DNA of 20,676 nt from a virus. The position numbers were made by a program, and so were the translations under genes. Where the stretch lies: the IMG/VR virus record IMGVR_UViG_3300025430_000134, positions 1-20,676 of that record. One strand, given 5' to 3'. Under the pieces are notes generated by a model, which saw only the letters and a list, made by a program, of their open reading frames with translations, had not been told where the DNA came from and made no database searches. The first letter of the stretch is position 1. Each line of letters begins with the position of its first letter. Below are positions 1 through 6,780 of the stretch, piece after piece.

Positions 1-922
1 GATATACCAGTGTATTCCTAATCCGTCCTTCACGTTGTATCTCCATCATCTTAGCGTACTTAGCCACGCTAGTTTGGCTTCCTTCTTGGCGTAATTCTAA
101 CACACGACGCACAGTGCCCTTTATGTTAGTATCCACTAACTTAGCTGAAACGGTCTCGGCGGTCATATCGTCAATCAACAAACCCCTATCACGTACCCAC
201 TTAAGCAATTTAGCCCTCTCAGACGGCTTACAACCGGTCAAGGCGACGCATTCATTGTCGATGGCATCCTGTGCCCTTACCACAGCCAAGACAGCGTTAT
301 GGAGCTCCTGTGGATCGACTGGTACGCCTCTTAGGTTGATGCGCTGGGTGAGGTACCAGATCTCCTGTTCGGAGGCTGTAAGGGGCCTTAAAACGCTTCC
401 TATAGCCATTTCTGTACGTACGTCTTGGGAGCAATAACGGAACAACTCTTCCATAAGCATAGGATCGTTATTAAACTTTCCGTCTTTTTTGGGTTTACAA
501 AGTTTTTGAATTAAAAATCTGCCACGGGGGTCTTTTTGGTGTTCTGCATCCATAAACACGCCAGCATCATCCAATGATTGTGGTATGTTATTGGCCGCGG
601 CAATAGCCATGGAGTCAATGCACTGCTCCAGCTTTAGTGGTGGCCAGCCGTACTTAGGCACACAGACGCAGTTCCAGATGGCGTACTCGAACATGGCGTT
701 CCATGCTTGGATTTTGCCACCGCGTTTGACGTGCGCCAACAAAAACATTAGGTCTTCGTTTGAGGGGTCAACTCGGGGTTTTGTAACAATAACGGAATCG
801 GTTGCAGGGTTACCGAACGCAATACACAACACTTCTGTTGTGTCGTCGTTGGCGTAGATGTCTAGCCCTTGGTCGACTAGGTCGATGTGGCTGCGTGTTT
901 CAAAATCAATGCTATAAATCAT
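1..922 (-). CDS. Family A DNA polymerase with 3'-5' exonuclease domain, C-terminal part beyond the window
   Basis: This is the N-terminal part (307 complete codons) of a phage DNA polymerase I-like protein; the rest lies past the left edge. The start ATG at 922 is preceded by a good ribosome site, AAGGAG with 5 bases of spacing. Visible exonuclease motifs are D6-x-E8 (DFETRS), an Exo II-like NAMFE around residues 75-79, and Y163-x3-D167 (YCSQD) for Exo III. These are the metal-binding residues of DnaQ/Pol I-type proofreading domains, so proofreading should be active. The following residues, around 180-205 (LTASEQEIWYLTQRINLRGV), resemble the start of the polymerase part in phage family A enzymes. 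It would copy the phage genome with the ssDNA-binding protein and primase-helicase encoded upstream. It has its own promoter and operator region, separated from the preceding operon by a terminator. Confidence 0.93.
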   Translation of the reverse strand, partial: MIYSIDFETRSHIDLVDQGLDIYANDDTTEVLCIAFGNPATDSVIVTKPRVDPSNEDLMFLLAHVKRGGKIQAWNAMFEYAIWNCVCVPKYGWPPLKLEQCIDSMAIAAANNIPQSLDDAGVFMDAEHQKDPRGRFLIQKLCKPKKDGKFNNDPMLMEELFRYCSQDVRTEMAIGSVLRPLTASEQEIWYLTQRINLRGVPVDPQELHNAVLAVVRAQDAIDNECVALTGCKPSERAKLLKWVRDRGLLIDDMTAETVSAKLVDTNIKGTVRRVLELRQEGSQTSVAKYAKMMEIQREGRIRNTLVY

Positions 923-956
923 AAATGCTCCTTAGGCAAGCCAACGTATTGGCGGT

Positions 957-1038
957 TTTGTTGACAATAGTTTACAGTATAAACATATTTGTTGACATAT
1001 GTCGAAGAAAATTAATTTTATCGACATGTTTGTTGACA
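957..1038 (-). promoter_or_regulatory. Probable polymerase promoter with three 10-bp operator-like repeats
   Basis: On the minus strand a sigma-70-like promoter can be read: TCGACA at 1005-1000 and TATACT at 981-976, 18 bases apart, about 55 bases upstream of the polymerase ATG. Three identical copies of TGTCAACAAA lie at 957-966, 988-997 and 1029-1038, so one is downstream of the -10 box, one is in the spacer and one is upstream. The middle copy runs into the palindrome GACATATGTC (994-1003). This arrangement suggests binding of a regulator. On the opposite strand the repeats contain TTGACA, but no plus-strand gene follows. The rest of 923-1094 is AT-rich with nothing else recognisable. Confidence 0.5.
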
Positions 1039-1094
1039 AAATCTTACATCTTTACATTTTTTCCTACAAAACAGTACTTTAACATACTTTTTTA

Positions 1095-1127
1095 TACATA
1101 AAAAAGGGGAGCTATGCAAGCCTCCCC
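1095..1127 (-). terminator. Rho-independent terminator after the DUF1289 gene
   Basis: Read on the minus strand, GGGGAG (1127-1122) and CTCCCC (1111-1106) form a GC-rich 6-bp stem with a 10-base loop, directly followed by TTTTT and an AT-rich tail. It lies just downstream of the stop codon at 1132 and ends the ribonucleotide reductase operon before the polymerase promoter. Confidence 0.85.
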
Positions 1128-1131
1128 AATA

Positions 1132-1326
1132 TCACCACCATGTGATTCTATCTATTACCTGTTGCTTTTCGCTGTTTGATAGGCGTGTCCAAGCCGCAAT
1201 TTCATCTCTTGTTCTCTTGCAACCTTTGCAAACGCTAGAGAAGTTGAGCTCGCATTTTCCCACGCAAGGACTTGCCACGTCCATGCTAGGTTCCAATTGA
1301 GTAGATTGAGTGGAGGACATGCCCAC
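1132..1326 (-). CDS. DUF1289 family small cysteine-rich protein
   Basis: This 64-residue protein matches the DUF1289 pattern. SPCVGKCELN (residues 19-28) is followed by CKGCKRT and EIAAWTRLSNSEK, giving four cysteines (C21, C25, C33, C36) in the family's CxxxC...CxxC spacing. Such proteins are thought to bind a metal or Fe-S cluster; their biochemical role is not established. I take the GTG at 1326 as start, because AAAGGAG lies 6-7 bases before it. The ATG at 1320 would leave a 12-base gap. The gene starts 3 bases after the original stop of the HNH gene and is the last gene of the operon, followed by a terminator. It has diverged from cellular members mainly in its short N-terminal extension. 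The family assignment is firm; the function is unknown. Confidence 0.88.
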   Translation of the reverse strand: MGMSSTQSTQLEPSMDVASPCVGKCELNFSSVCKGCKRTRDEIAAWTRLSNSEKQQVIDRITWW

Positions 1327-1329
1327 GGA

Positions 1330-1656
1330 CTACTCCTTTCCATGTTCAATCCTGTGGCAATTAGCACACAGCAAAATACACTTATCCAGTTCCTGTTGTA
1401 TACGTTTTTAACTATAGTGCATTAATGATCCGGGATCCGCTTTTTTACCCGCTGAATCTATATGATGAAAATCATAAATGCCCCGATGCTCAGAAACAAT
1501 ACCACAGTGTGCGCACTTACCCCCAAGATACTCAATTGCTTTAAGTTTGTTTTTAACTCTTCGCTCTTGAGTTTTCTTTTTGTCCTGCGCCGCCAATTTT
1601 TCTTTATTGACGGCGCGGTACTTACGCATGTACTCTTGTTTTTCCGGAGTTATCAT
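1330..1656 (-). pseudogene. HNH homing-type endonuclease gene interrupted by an in-frame TAA
   Basis: Translation from the ATG at 1656 gives 82 residues with a basic N-terminus, the first zinc knuckle (YLGGKCAHCG) and FHHID of an HNH nuclease, then a TAA at 1408-1410. In the same frame, past the stop, comes KRIQQELDKCILLCANCHRI and a final TAG at 1330-1332. This is exactly the missing second half of the HNH fold, with its CxxCH knuckle. The reading frame is not shifted, so a single nonsense codon splits an otherwise complete domain of about 108 residues. The ATG overlaps the reductase stop as TAATG, and the ribosome site of the DUF1289 gene lies in the last codons. The 82-residue product would lack the second zinc knuckle and is probably inactive. 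A sequencing error cannot be excluded. Confidence 0.85.
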
Positions 1657-3530
1657 TATATTTCGCAGTGGCCGGAACTACACGCAAGAGTTTGAGCACC
1701 TTCCACATTGTCTGTTTCTTCCTTAAAAATACTCCAGTCAAGTACAGGCATTTTAGCTTTAAGCTCTTCATACTCCTGTTCTGTACAGGTTGTATAAGGT
1801 GCTTGCTTATATGTACCATTATCCATTGGTAAAAAAGATACACCACTCATTTCATTAAAATGCTCCCAAACCCAAGCACCCACCGCAGGCCAATCATTTT
1901 CATTTACAGAAACTGTTACCGATGGTTTATGTTCACAAAAATGTCTTTGATATGTTAACCACAACCCCAAATGATTAATTGAGCTTACTTCGTCTCTGGT
2001 GATTCCGTCTGGGGCTTTGATTGGGAAGCTAAACACAGTTGTCTGAGTTGGCTTGTAGACACAGTCCTCCGCTGGAACTCCTTGACTAACCAAGAATTGG
2101 CTGAGAGGATCCTTTTTATCTCCGCGTACTCTGCGGATGTAGTATTTAGCGTGTCGTGGGTGGATTCCCGAAGCTGAGTCAACAAGCTGTGATACTGTGC
2201 CACTTGGTTTAACACATGTAATTGCAGCTGATTTAGGGATTCCAAGGATTGCAGCAAACTGCTCATTTGCCTCTCTTGCTGCCAAGCGGAGCTCTGCGAG
2301 GAGTTCATTTAACTCTTCCCCTTCGGTGGTGAGCAAAGGGTTGTCGTAGATGCCTGTAAGGGAAACGCCAAGTAAGCGCTCCTCTTCAGTATTACGTTGC
2401 CACACTTTGCGCAGGTAGGGGAACTTTGTGAAGGTGGCTTGGATTGTACCAAGGATGGCGGCAAGCCGCACTTTTCGCAATAAGGTTTCTTTGTTGTCAT
2501 CATGTCTCACTACACATTCAGATAAATTACAAAATTGGTATGGTCGCAGAATGATCTCTGAGCACGGATTACATCCGAACTCAAAACCACTATCTCTATT
2601 CCCGTATTTTTCAACAACCTTTTTAGCAGCCTCCCGATTAAATATGCCTCGTTCACCGGAATGGGAGTTGTAAAGTGACAACCACTCTTCCATGAATTTT
2701 CCGACAGTAGGTATTTCGTTATACACCGCACTATTGTTCGCAAGGGCACGATGCGGTGCTGTGTCCCACCAAGGTCCTGCTTTAGCATGGCGAATCCTTT
2801 CATCATCAAGATCAGACAACGAGATCATTGCAGAGCGACGTACGCCACCCACCACAACCACCTCACCAATTTTACACATTAAGTCGTGGCACTCCAATGA
2901 ATTTAAGCGACGGCCTTGTGCATGTTTAAAAGTATTAACAGTAAACTTAAATAAATCAATCAGTGGTTCCGGCCCGGAAGCTCTTCCACCAAAAGTTTTG
3001 AGTCGTGCTCCGGCAGGTCTAACATTGCTGACGTCCCACTTTGGAATTTCTCCGGCCCAGAGGTGGGCAAGAAGTAAACGTAATGATTTTGCCCATCCTT
3101 CTTTGCTATCATGTACTGCAATGGTGTGGTCTGACTCAAATAGTTTTTCTGGCACCTCGGGCAATTGTGTAATGTATTTGGACTCGACTGAAAATCCAAC
3201 TCCAGTTCCGCAGAGCAAAATAAACATAGCTTCGTCGAAGCTCTTGGGGTCATCCACTGGGAGATAGCTGCAGTTATAGACGCAAGTATTGTCACGATCG
3301 GCACTCTTTCCTGCAGTCATCATGGCTCGCATGGACGGCATAAGTTCTAGGTTATAAATAGCACTACGTAATTCGGTTTTTAATTCTGTGTCTTCGCTAA
3401 TCGCTGGTGTGCGACTAAAAATATAATTTACATAGCGGTCTACTGTTTCACCCCATGTTTCTCTACGGGCTTTTTCGTCTACGAAACGGGCATAGCGGCT
3501 GGCGGCAATGTATTCTTGATACTGATCCAT
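1656..3530 (-). CDS. nrdJ: Adenosylcobalamin-dependent (class II) ribonucleotide reductase
   Basis: This 624-residue enzyme converts ribonucleotides to deoxyribonucleotides using adenosylcobalamin to make the active-site radical, so it can work with or without oxygen if the host provides B12. The active-site triad is visible in FGCNPCSEI: N321, the radical cysteine C323 and E325. The redox cysteine pair of the active site is likely one of C83/C87 (NTCVYNC) with C334 or C339 (FCNLSEC). The C-terminal shuttle pair C617 and C622 (ACSSGHCEI) is intact. SMRAMM (66-71) and FILLCGTGVGFSV are typical of the monomeric class, of which Lactobacillus RTPR is the model. It is shorter than that enzyme (about 740 residues). 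A weak GAGA ribosome site precedes the ATG. It sits between the ssDNA-binding protein and the polymerase and is followed by the HNH relic at TAATG. Confidence 0.95.
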   Translation of the reverse strand: MDQYQEYIAASRYARFVDEKARRETWGETVDRYVNYIFSRTPAISEDTELKTELRSAIYNLELMPSMRAMMTAGKSADRDNTCVYNCSYLPVDDPKSFDEAMFILLCGTGVGFSVESKYITQLPEVPEKLFESDHTIAVHDSKEGWAKSLRLLLAHLWAGEIPKWDVSNVRPAGARLKTFGGRASGPEPLIDLFKFTVNTFKHAQGRRLNSLECHDLMCKIGEVVVVGGVRRSAMISLSDLDDERIRHAKAGPWWDTAPHRALANNSAVYNEIPTVGKFMEEWLSLYNSHSGERGIFNREAAKKVVEKYGNRDSGFEFGCNPCSEIILRPYQFCNLSECVVRHDDNKETLLRKVRLAAILGTIQATFTKFPYLRKVWQRNTEEERLLGVSLTGIYDNPLLTTEGEELNELLAELRLAAREANEQFAAILGIPKSAAITCVKPSGTVSQLVDSASGIHPRHAKYYIRRVRGDKKDPLSQFLVSQGVPAEDCVYKPTQTTVFSFPIKAPDGITRDEVSSINHLGLWLTYQRHFCEHKPSVTVSVNENDWPAVGAWVWEHFNEMSGVSFLPMDNGTYKQAPYTTCTEQEYEELKAKMPVLDWSIFKEETDNVEGAQTLACSSGHCEI

Positions 3531-3564
3531 TTATTTTCTCTATTGTTGTATGGTTGGTAAAGGG

Positions 3565-3601
3565 CAAAAAAGGGAGGCCGCAGTTTCTACGGACACTCCC
3601 T
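3565..3601 (-). terminator. Rho-independent terminator after the ssDNA-binding protein gene
   Basis: On the minus strand AGGGAG (3601-3596) pairs with CTCCCT (3576-3571). An inner CCGTAG/CTGCGG pairing extends the stem, and TTTTTT follows. It lies about 90 bases past the ssb stop and about 35 bases before the reductase start. Upstream at about 3660-3680 there is also a small GCTGA/TCAGC hairpin without a T-tract. I see no clear promoter for the reductase in the short remaining space. Confidence 0.8.
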
Positions 3602-3693
3602 GCACTACGATAATGTGGGTGGGAAAGACAGTTTTTTTAGTCGTTCGTCTTCGAGTACTTGAGCTGAATAGTGTCAGCCTTTCCCATAACTAC

Positions 3694-4212
3694 TTAGATT
3701 GCAAAATCTGCTGCAGCGGAAGTTGCTCCGCCTAACTTCTCTCCGTCCTCTAATTTTTGGACGTTATTCAAACCGCATGCAATACCTTTAGAACCAGCTG
3801 CATTGTATGGGTAGAATGTAATTGATGCACGGCCATAGCAACCGCTGTAGAACTCATTCATATCCATAATAGGATTGAGGTCTTGGTCTACAACACCAGG
3901 CTTTTGAGCTGAGTTTGCGTTAATAAAATAGCAACCTGCGTATGCTGGATCATCACGCTCTTCATCACCATCACGTAAACCACCTTTTAAACCTTTTGGA
4001 ACAGAACCACCAAAGAAGCTGGCTGCAGCTGTCTTGGTATCTTCAAAAGCTTTTTGCAACTTAGCAATAGTTTCTTTATCAGATTTAGGAATAATAAGAG
4101 AGATAGAATACTTTGGTTCGCCACCATTCATACCAGCTTTTGGTGAAAAAACGTTGGCATAAGAAAAACGAACTTTGCCTGTTACTACTTTTACTTTGGT
4201 GCTTTGTACCAT
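3694..4212 (-). CDS. Enc34-type ssDNA-binding protein (DUF2815)
   Basis: This 172-residue protein belongs to the phage ssDNA-binding family once called DUF2815, typified by Enterobacter phage Enc34. That family has an OB-fold and coats single-stranded DNA in replication and recombination. Supporting features are the opening VKVVTGKVRFSYANVFSPK, then EPKYSISLIIPKSD (residues 32-45), a glycine-rich PKGLKGGLRDGDEERDDPAYAGCYFINANS in the middle, GCYGRASITFYPYN, and GIACGLNNVQKLEDGEKLGG near the end. The C-terminus is short and ends AAADFAI, with a single acidic residue rather than the long acidic tail of bacterial SSB. The ATG at 4212 has AAAGGT upstream. It follows DUF2800 in the same block, a pairing common in phage replication modules. 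Confidence 0.92.
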   Translation of the reverse strand: MVQSTKVKVVTGKVRFSYANVFSPKAGMNGGEPKYSISLIIPKSDKETIAKLQKAFEDTKTAAASFFGGSVPKGLKGGLRDGDEERDDPAYAGCYFINANSAQKPGVVDQDLNPIMDMNEFYSGCYGRASITFYPYNAAGSKGIACGLNNVQKLEDGEKLGGATSAAADFAI

Positions 4213-4235
4213 GATTTGTTACCTTTTTTACGTTA

Positions 4236-4284
4236 GAACTGGTCTTCAATCGGGGCCAGTTCGTCTACCCGTACTGCAAGTATA
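4236..4284 (-). promoter_or_regulatory. Possible ssb promoter and leader hairpin
   Basis: On the minus strand TGTTATACTT has an extended -10 form (TG-n-TATACT, -10 box at 4284-4279) without a convincing -35 box. Downstream, GAACTGG (4262-4256) and CCAGTTC (4242-4236) form a perfect 7-bp hairpin with a 13-base loop in the leader, 20-odd bases before the ssb ATG. There is no T-run immediately after the stem, so this is not a standard terminator. It could be a translational operator, as ssDNA-binding proteins sometimes bind their own leaders. Confidence 0.4.
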
Positions 4285-4292
4285 ACATAACT

Positions 4293-4547
4293 TTATGCGT
4301 CGTACAGAATGCCATGTGTTTCTAAGGCTTGACGCATCGCCAGTGCTTTTACAAAATCGCTTAAATACTCTCGTTTATGCAAAATTTCTGGCTCTATTGC
4401 AACTGCTTCAATAATTTCATTGATAGCTTCTCGTAATTGTACCACAGCTTCGTGGTTATTACCGGGCAATCCATCAAAGTCTTTAATGTATTTCTCAATC
4501 ATTATATCAGGAATTTCAATTTCAGTTCCTAGACAAACTATTTGCAT
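4293..4547 (-). CDS. Hypothetical 84-residue protein
   Basis: I do not recognise this family. The ATG at 4547 is preceded by AAAGG with good spacing and defines 84 residues starting MQIVCLGTEI; a longer in-frame version would run through the small membrane-protein gene and into the end of DUF2800 and is not credible. The protein is mostly predicted helix and acidic, with clusters such as QLREAINEIIEAVAIEPEI and a C-terminal segment YLSDFVKALAMRQALETHG. It lies between a small membrane protein and the ssDNA-binding protein in the same block. No catalytic motif is visible. Confidence 0.75.
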   Translation of the reverse strand: MQIVCLGTEIEIPDIMIEKYIKDFDGLPGNNHEAVVQLREAINEIIEAVAIEPEILHKREYLSDFVKALAMRQALETHGILYDA

Positions 4548-4558
4548 GGGTACCTTTC

Positions 4559-4708
4559 TTATAATTGTAATGTTACCATGACTAAACCTACATTCCCTAG
4601 AGCGTACCCTAAGAATGAGATTCCCATGCCTACTTGGCCTTTCATAAAAAATTGTATTGCAACAATCGTATAAACGACACCAATAAATCCAATTAACCAA
4701 GAGTTCAT
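4559..4708 (-). CDS. Small two-helix membrane protein
   Basis: A 49-residue product reads MNSWLIGFIGVVYTIVAIQF, then FMKGQVGMG, then ISFLGYALGNVGLVMVTLQL. Two hydrophobic stretches (about residues 4-21 and 30-48) are separated by a short basic turn, as in a helical hairpin in the inner membrane. The ATG overlaps the DUF2800 stop as ATGA, which supports coupled translation. The role is unknown; small membrane proteins in phages include lysis factors and superinfection functions, but nothing here decides between them. Confidence 0.75.
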   Translation of the reverse strand: MNSWLIGFIGVVYTIVAIQFFMKGQVGMGISFLGYALGNVGLVMVTLQL

Positions 4709-5859
4709 TTAAAGTCATCCTCAGCGGTTTCTTTAACACGAACCAATTTTGGTTGTCCTTCTGGACGTAATACCAAATCACCTAACCAAGCGGTTACTTG
4801 TCCTTTTGGCCCTAGCTTTTCTAATGCTGCAATAGATTTAAGTTTGGGTTGTTCCCAAATAACTTGGGCGTCCATACCTTTTTCTACAAGCACAGTAGCG
4901 GCTAAAGCATGGTCGCTAATTTTGCGATGTGTTACTGTGGTTGTTAGTTTAAATCCAGGTGGCACTGTGTTACATGTAACGGCTTTATCTAAAGCGTACT
5001 CTTCAATATCGTTTACCCAAGATTTTAAGTTTTGGGCTTTGATAAGGACTTCGGCAACTTCTTCTTCGTTGAGGAGGGGCGCGGCTTTGAACTCGAGACG
5101 GGCGAGTTCTGTGTTGAAATCGCTGCGCGCTCTGCACGTCGCTTTAGCACGGCAGAATTGGCACCATTCGCCTGGGAGGAATTCGCCTGAGCCGCTCCAC
5201 GCTTTCTTGGCTTTTGGCTTGACGAAGTAATTGGCCCAGTCGACAAGTTTACTGATGCTGGTACCATCGGTACTGATACTGTCAAGTCGGGGCTGGTGGA
5301 TCGTGTAACTGACTTCTTTGATCTCTGGCCATTCTTCTTTGAACTTGGCGTAGGCTCCGAGGGCATAGAGTCTAAGTTGCGGGTTATCTTGCGCATAGAC
5401 CGGAACGCCTCTTCCGAACTTGAGGTCGATGACACGAATGGAGTGCTGAGAAAGTATAACCACATCGGCTGTACCAAAGCCGTCAGGAACCCATTCAGAA
5501 AAGTCGACACGCTGTTCGAACAATGGCGTGTCAGCCTCACCAATTTGAGAACGAACGTATAGTACATAATTATCAACGTTAGCTTCAAAATCTTCACGTT
5601 CGTCAAAAGTGTAGTCTTTGTAGATTGGGTGGGTCTTGATAATTTCGTATTCACGTTCATATTCTTCGTGTCCAATTTGGTTAAAATGAAGGCGCAGGCG
5701 AATTTCACCCAAAGAATGGGCAAGTGTTCCCTCGGCAGAAAAATCAATGCCATTGGAAGAGCGCTTTTGTTCGGGAAGTGTTGCTTCTAAACGAGCTGAA
5801 GGGGTGCAAGAAAGCCACCGTTTAGAGCCAGAAGCAGATAAGAGGGCATGTGCAGTCAA
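4705..5859 (-). CDS. DUF2800 PD-(D/E)XK nuclease, RecB/Cas4-like, with Fe-S cysteines
   Basis: A 384-residue protein with the DUF2800 hallmark start AHALLSASGSKRWLSCTPSA. The nuclease core is visible as AEGTLAH (42-48), GTAD (129-132), VIDLK (143-147) and NPQLRLYALG (159-168). The D132, D145 and K147 pattern is that of PD-(D/E)XK enzymes such as RecB and Cas4. C18 plus C233, C236 and C242 (CQFCRAKATC) likely hold a 4Fe-4S cluster as in AddB/Cas4. It probably resects or trims DNA ends during replication and recombination. The start must be the TTG at 5859: an in-frame stop lies shortly upstream and no ATG occurs before the conserved region. GAAAG lies about 9 bases ahead. It is first in a block headed by the 11-bp motif and directly follows a strong terminator. 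Confidence 0.93.
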   Translation of the reverse strand: MTAHALLSASGSKRWLSCTPSARLEATLPEQKRSSNGIDFSAEGTLAHSLGEIRLRLHFNQIGHEEYEREYEIIKTHPIYKDYTFDEREDFEANVDNYVLYVRSQIGEADTPLFEQRVDFSEWVPDGFGTADVVILSQHSIRVIDLKFGRGVPVYAQDNPQLRLYALGAYAKFKEEWPEIKEVSYTIHQPRLDSISTDGTSISKLVDWANYFVKPKAKKAWSGSGEFLPGEWCQFCRAKATCRARSDFNTELARLEFKAAPLLNEEEVAEVLIKAQNLKSWVNDIEEYALDKAVTCNTVPPGFKLTTTVTHRKISDHALAATVLVEKGMDAQVIWEQPKLKSIAALEKLGPKGQVTAWLGDLVLRPEGQPKLVRVKETAEDDFK

Positions 5860-5900
5860 GTTATTCTTTCAATTCAAGTTATTGAGGTTTCCATTATACT

Positions 5901-5911
5901 TACTAATACGC
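5901..5911 (-). promoter_or_regulatory. Conserved 11-bp motif, copy 1, upstream of DUF2800
   Basis: Minus-strand GCGTATTAGTA, identical at three other sites in this window. Here it lies immediately after the terminator of the preceding block and about 42 bases before the DUF2800 TTG start. TATAAT follows 2 bases further on, so a -10 element is plausible. I infer a phage promoter element. Confidence 0.6.
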
Positions 5912-5939
5912 AAAAAAGCCACCTCTTGGGTGGCTTTTT
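5912..5939. terminator. Strong bidirectional Rho-independent terminator
   Basis: GCCACC (5918-5923) and GGTGGC (5929-5934) form a 6-bp GC-rich stem around a 5-base centre. A-runs and T-runs lie on either side, so it has the terminator form on both strands. Functionally it ends the tRNA-to-small-terminase block on the minus strand; no plus-strand gene is seen. Confidence 0.92.
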
Positions 5940-5963
5940 AGTAAAAATTAAAAAAATATATTT

Positions 5964-6356
5964 TTAGGCTTTTAGGGCGGCAATCAATTCTGCAATTTCT
6001 TTATTGAAATCCACCTTGGTTTCCACTTTAGCATCTAATTTCACATCGCGGGATTCTTTGTAGGTGTCTTGAAATTGACCACGAACTGCTACTTCTACCA
6101 TACGGGTATTGAAGTTTTTATTTTCAGCATTAGCAAGCATTAGACGCTCCCAATGAGCTTGACTATGTACCAAAGCCATATCAAGAGCTTCAGCAAACTC
6201 TGGATGGTTCTTTTTCATTGTTTCGGCAGCTGCTTTGGTGATACCTAAATCAGACCATATCATCTTTTGAGATGCACCTTGCTTACCTAGCTCGATCATA
6301 CGATCGCACATTTGGGGTTCAAATTTGTATTTTGTTTGGGGTTTTTTAGCTGCCAC
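5964..6356 (-). CDS. Probable terminase small subunit
   Basis: This 130-residue protein looks like phage small terminase subunits, which bind the packaging start site and load the large subunit. Residues about 14-50 resemble a helix-turn-helix (MCDRMIELGKQGASQKMIWS then DLGITKAAAETMKK), followed by HPEFAEALDMALVHSQAHWERLM, a helical part typical of the oligomerisation core. The tail (VETKVDFNKEIAELIAALKA) would bind the large subunit or portal. The start is GTG at 6356, with AAAGGTGG 5-6 bases upstream; it overlaps the DUF6321-like gene by 11 bases. No large subunit gene is next to it: a terminator and then DUF2800 follow. It could instead be a DNA-binding regulator of the same fold. Confidence 0.68.
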   Translation of the reverse strand: MAAKKPQTKYKFEPQMCDRMIELGKQGASQKMIWSDLGITKAAAETMKKNHPEFAEALDMALVHSQAHWERLMLANAENKNFNTRMVEVAVRGQFQDTYKESRDVKLDAKVETKVDFNKEIAELIAALKA

Positions 6357-6609
6357 ACTTCCACCTTTTTAGTGATGCTGCCTTGCGTGTTGGTTTGCCG
6401 TTCTCGTCCTTCATCGGGCCTTTTACGCCAGACATACGAGCACAAAATGAATCTTTACGTGCACCGCCTTCAGGCTGTGGTGCTTTTAAATTGCTGCCAG
6501 TAGCTTTGTTATAAACAGCACGACCTTTGGCGGTAAGCCCAGCGCCCTTAGACGCAGGCAGCTTTTCACCGCGGCCAATTGCAAGCGATACATTTTTCTT
6601 AGTTGCCAT
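6346..6609 (-). CDS. Small basic phage protein, DUF6321-like
   Basis: An 87-residue lysine-rich protein beginning MATKKNVSLAIGRGEKLPAS, with KGAGLTAKGRAVYNKATGSN and RKDSFCARMSGVKGPM. This resembles a conserved small phage protein family I know as DUF6321; I recall the family from its sequence pattern and not from a search. Its role is not established. The ATG overlaps the previous stop as TAATG and the gene overlaps the small terminase start by 11 bases, so the three are translated together. High charge and conserved glycines suggest nucleic-acid or virion association, which is inference. Confidence 0.8.
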   Translation of the reverse strand: MATKKNVSLAIGRGEKLPASKGAGLTAKGRAVYNKATGSNLKAPQPEGGARKDSFCARMSGVKGPMKDENGKPTRKAASLKRWKCGS

Positions 6610-6758
6610 TATTTTTTAGCGGTCTTTGCAGACTCTTTAAATTGTTTTGCTGTTGGAGCGCCTTTGGCGCCCGGTCTGCGCATTTTCTCGTTGGAGCCAG
6701 CTTTGATGCGCTCTTGTTTAGCGTGGATGTTTGCGTACAAACCGGGTTTAGTTGCCAT
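6609..6758 (-). CDS. Small basic phage protein of 49 residues
   Basis: The product starts MATKPGLYANIHAKQERIKA and continues GSNEKMRRPGAKGAPTAKQF to a lysine-rich end. Pairs of this type often sit beside the DUF6321-like protein in phages. The ATG has AAGGA with 4-5 bases of spacing. It is strongly basic (about 13 Lys/Arg in 49), likely disordered, with no enzymatic motif. It lies just after the tRNA and just before the DUF6321-like gene (TAATG). The function is unknown. Confidence 0.8.
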   Translation of the reverse strand: MATKPGLYANIHAKQERIKAGSNEKMRRPGAKGAPTAKQFKESAKTAKK

Positions 6759-6780
6759 ATATTCCTTAAAACAGTTTAGG

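Noticed and set aside
1155-1367. Open frame overlapping DUF1289
   Set aside because: Off-frame; it merely spans the HNH tail and the DUF1289 gene, both recognisable in other frames.
1408-1410. Stop-codon reassignment as the reason for the split HNH gene
   Set aside because: All other genes here stop normally at TAA, TAG and TGA, and no suppressor tRNA is seen.
2692-3267. Open frame on the plus strand, 191 codons
   Set aside because: It lies opposite the reductase, whose catalytic motifs fix the coding strand; no ribosome site or protein family.
3550-3735. Plus-strand open frame of 61 codons in the reductase/ssb gap
   Set aside because: It covers a minus-strand terminator and has no neighbouring plus-strand genes.
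4293-4781. Long version (162 codons) of the 84-residue gene
   Set aside because: It would cover the small membrane protein and the end of DUF2800; the internal ATG at 4547 has a proper ribosome site.
5025-5753. Minus-strand open frame of 242 codons inside DUF2800
   Set aside because: Shifted frame of a clear nuclease gene; composition is Ser/Thr/Pro-rich and no motif is present.
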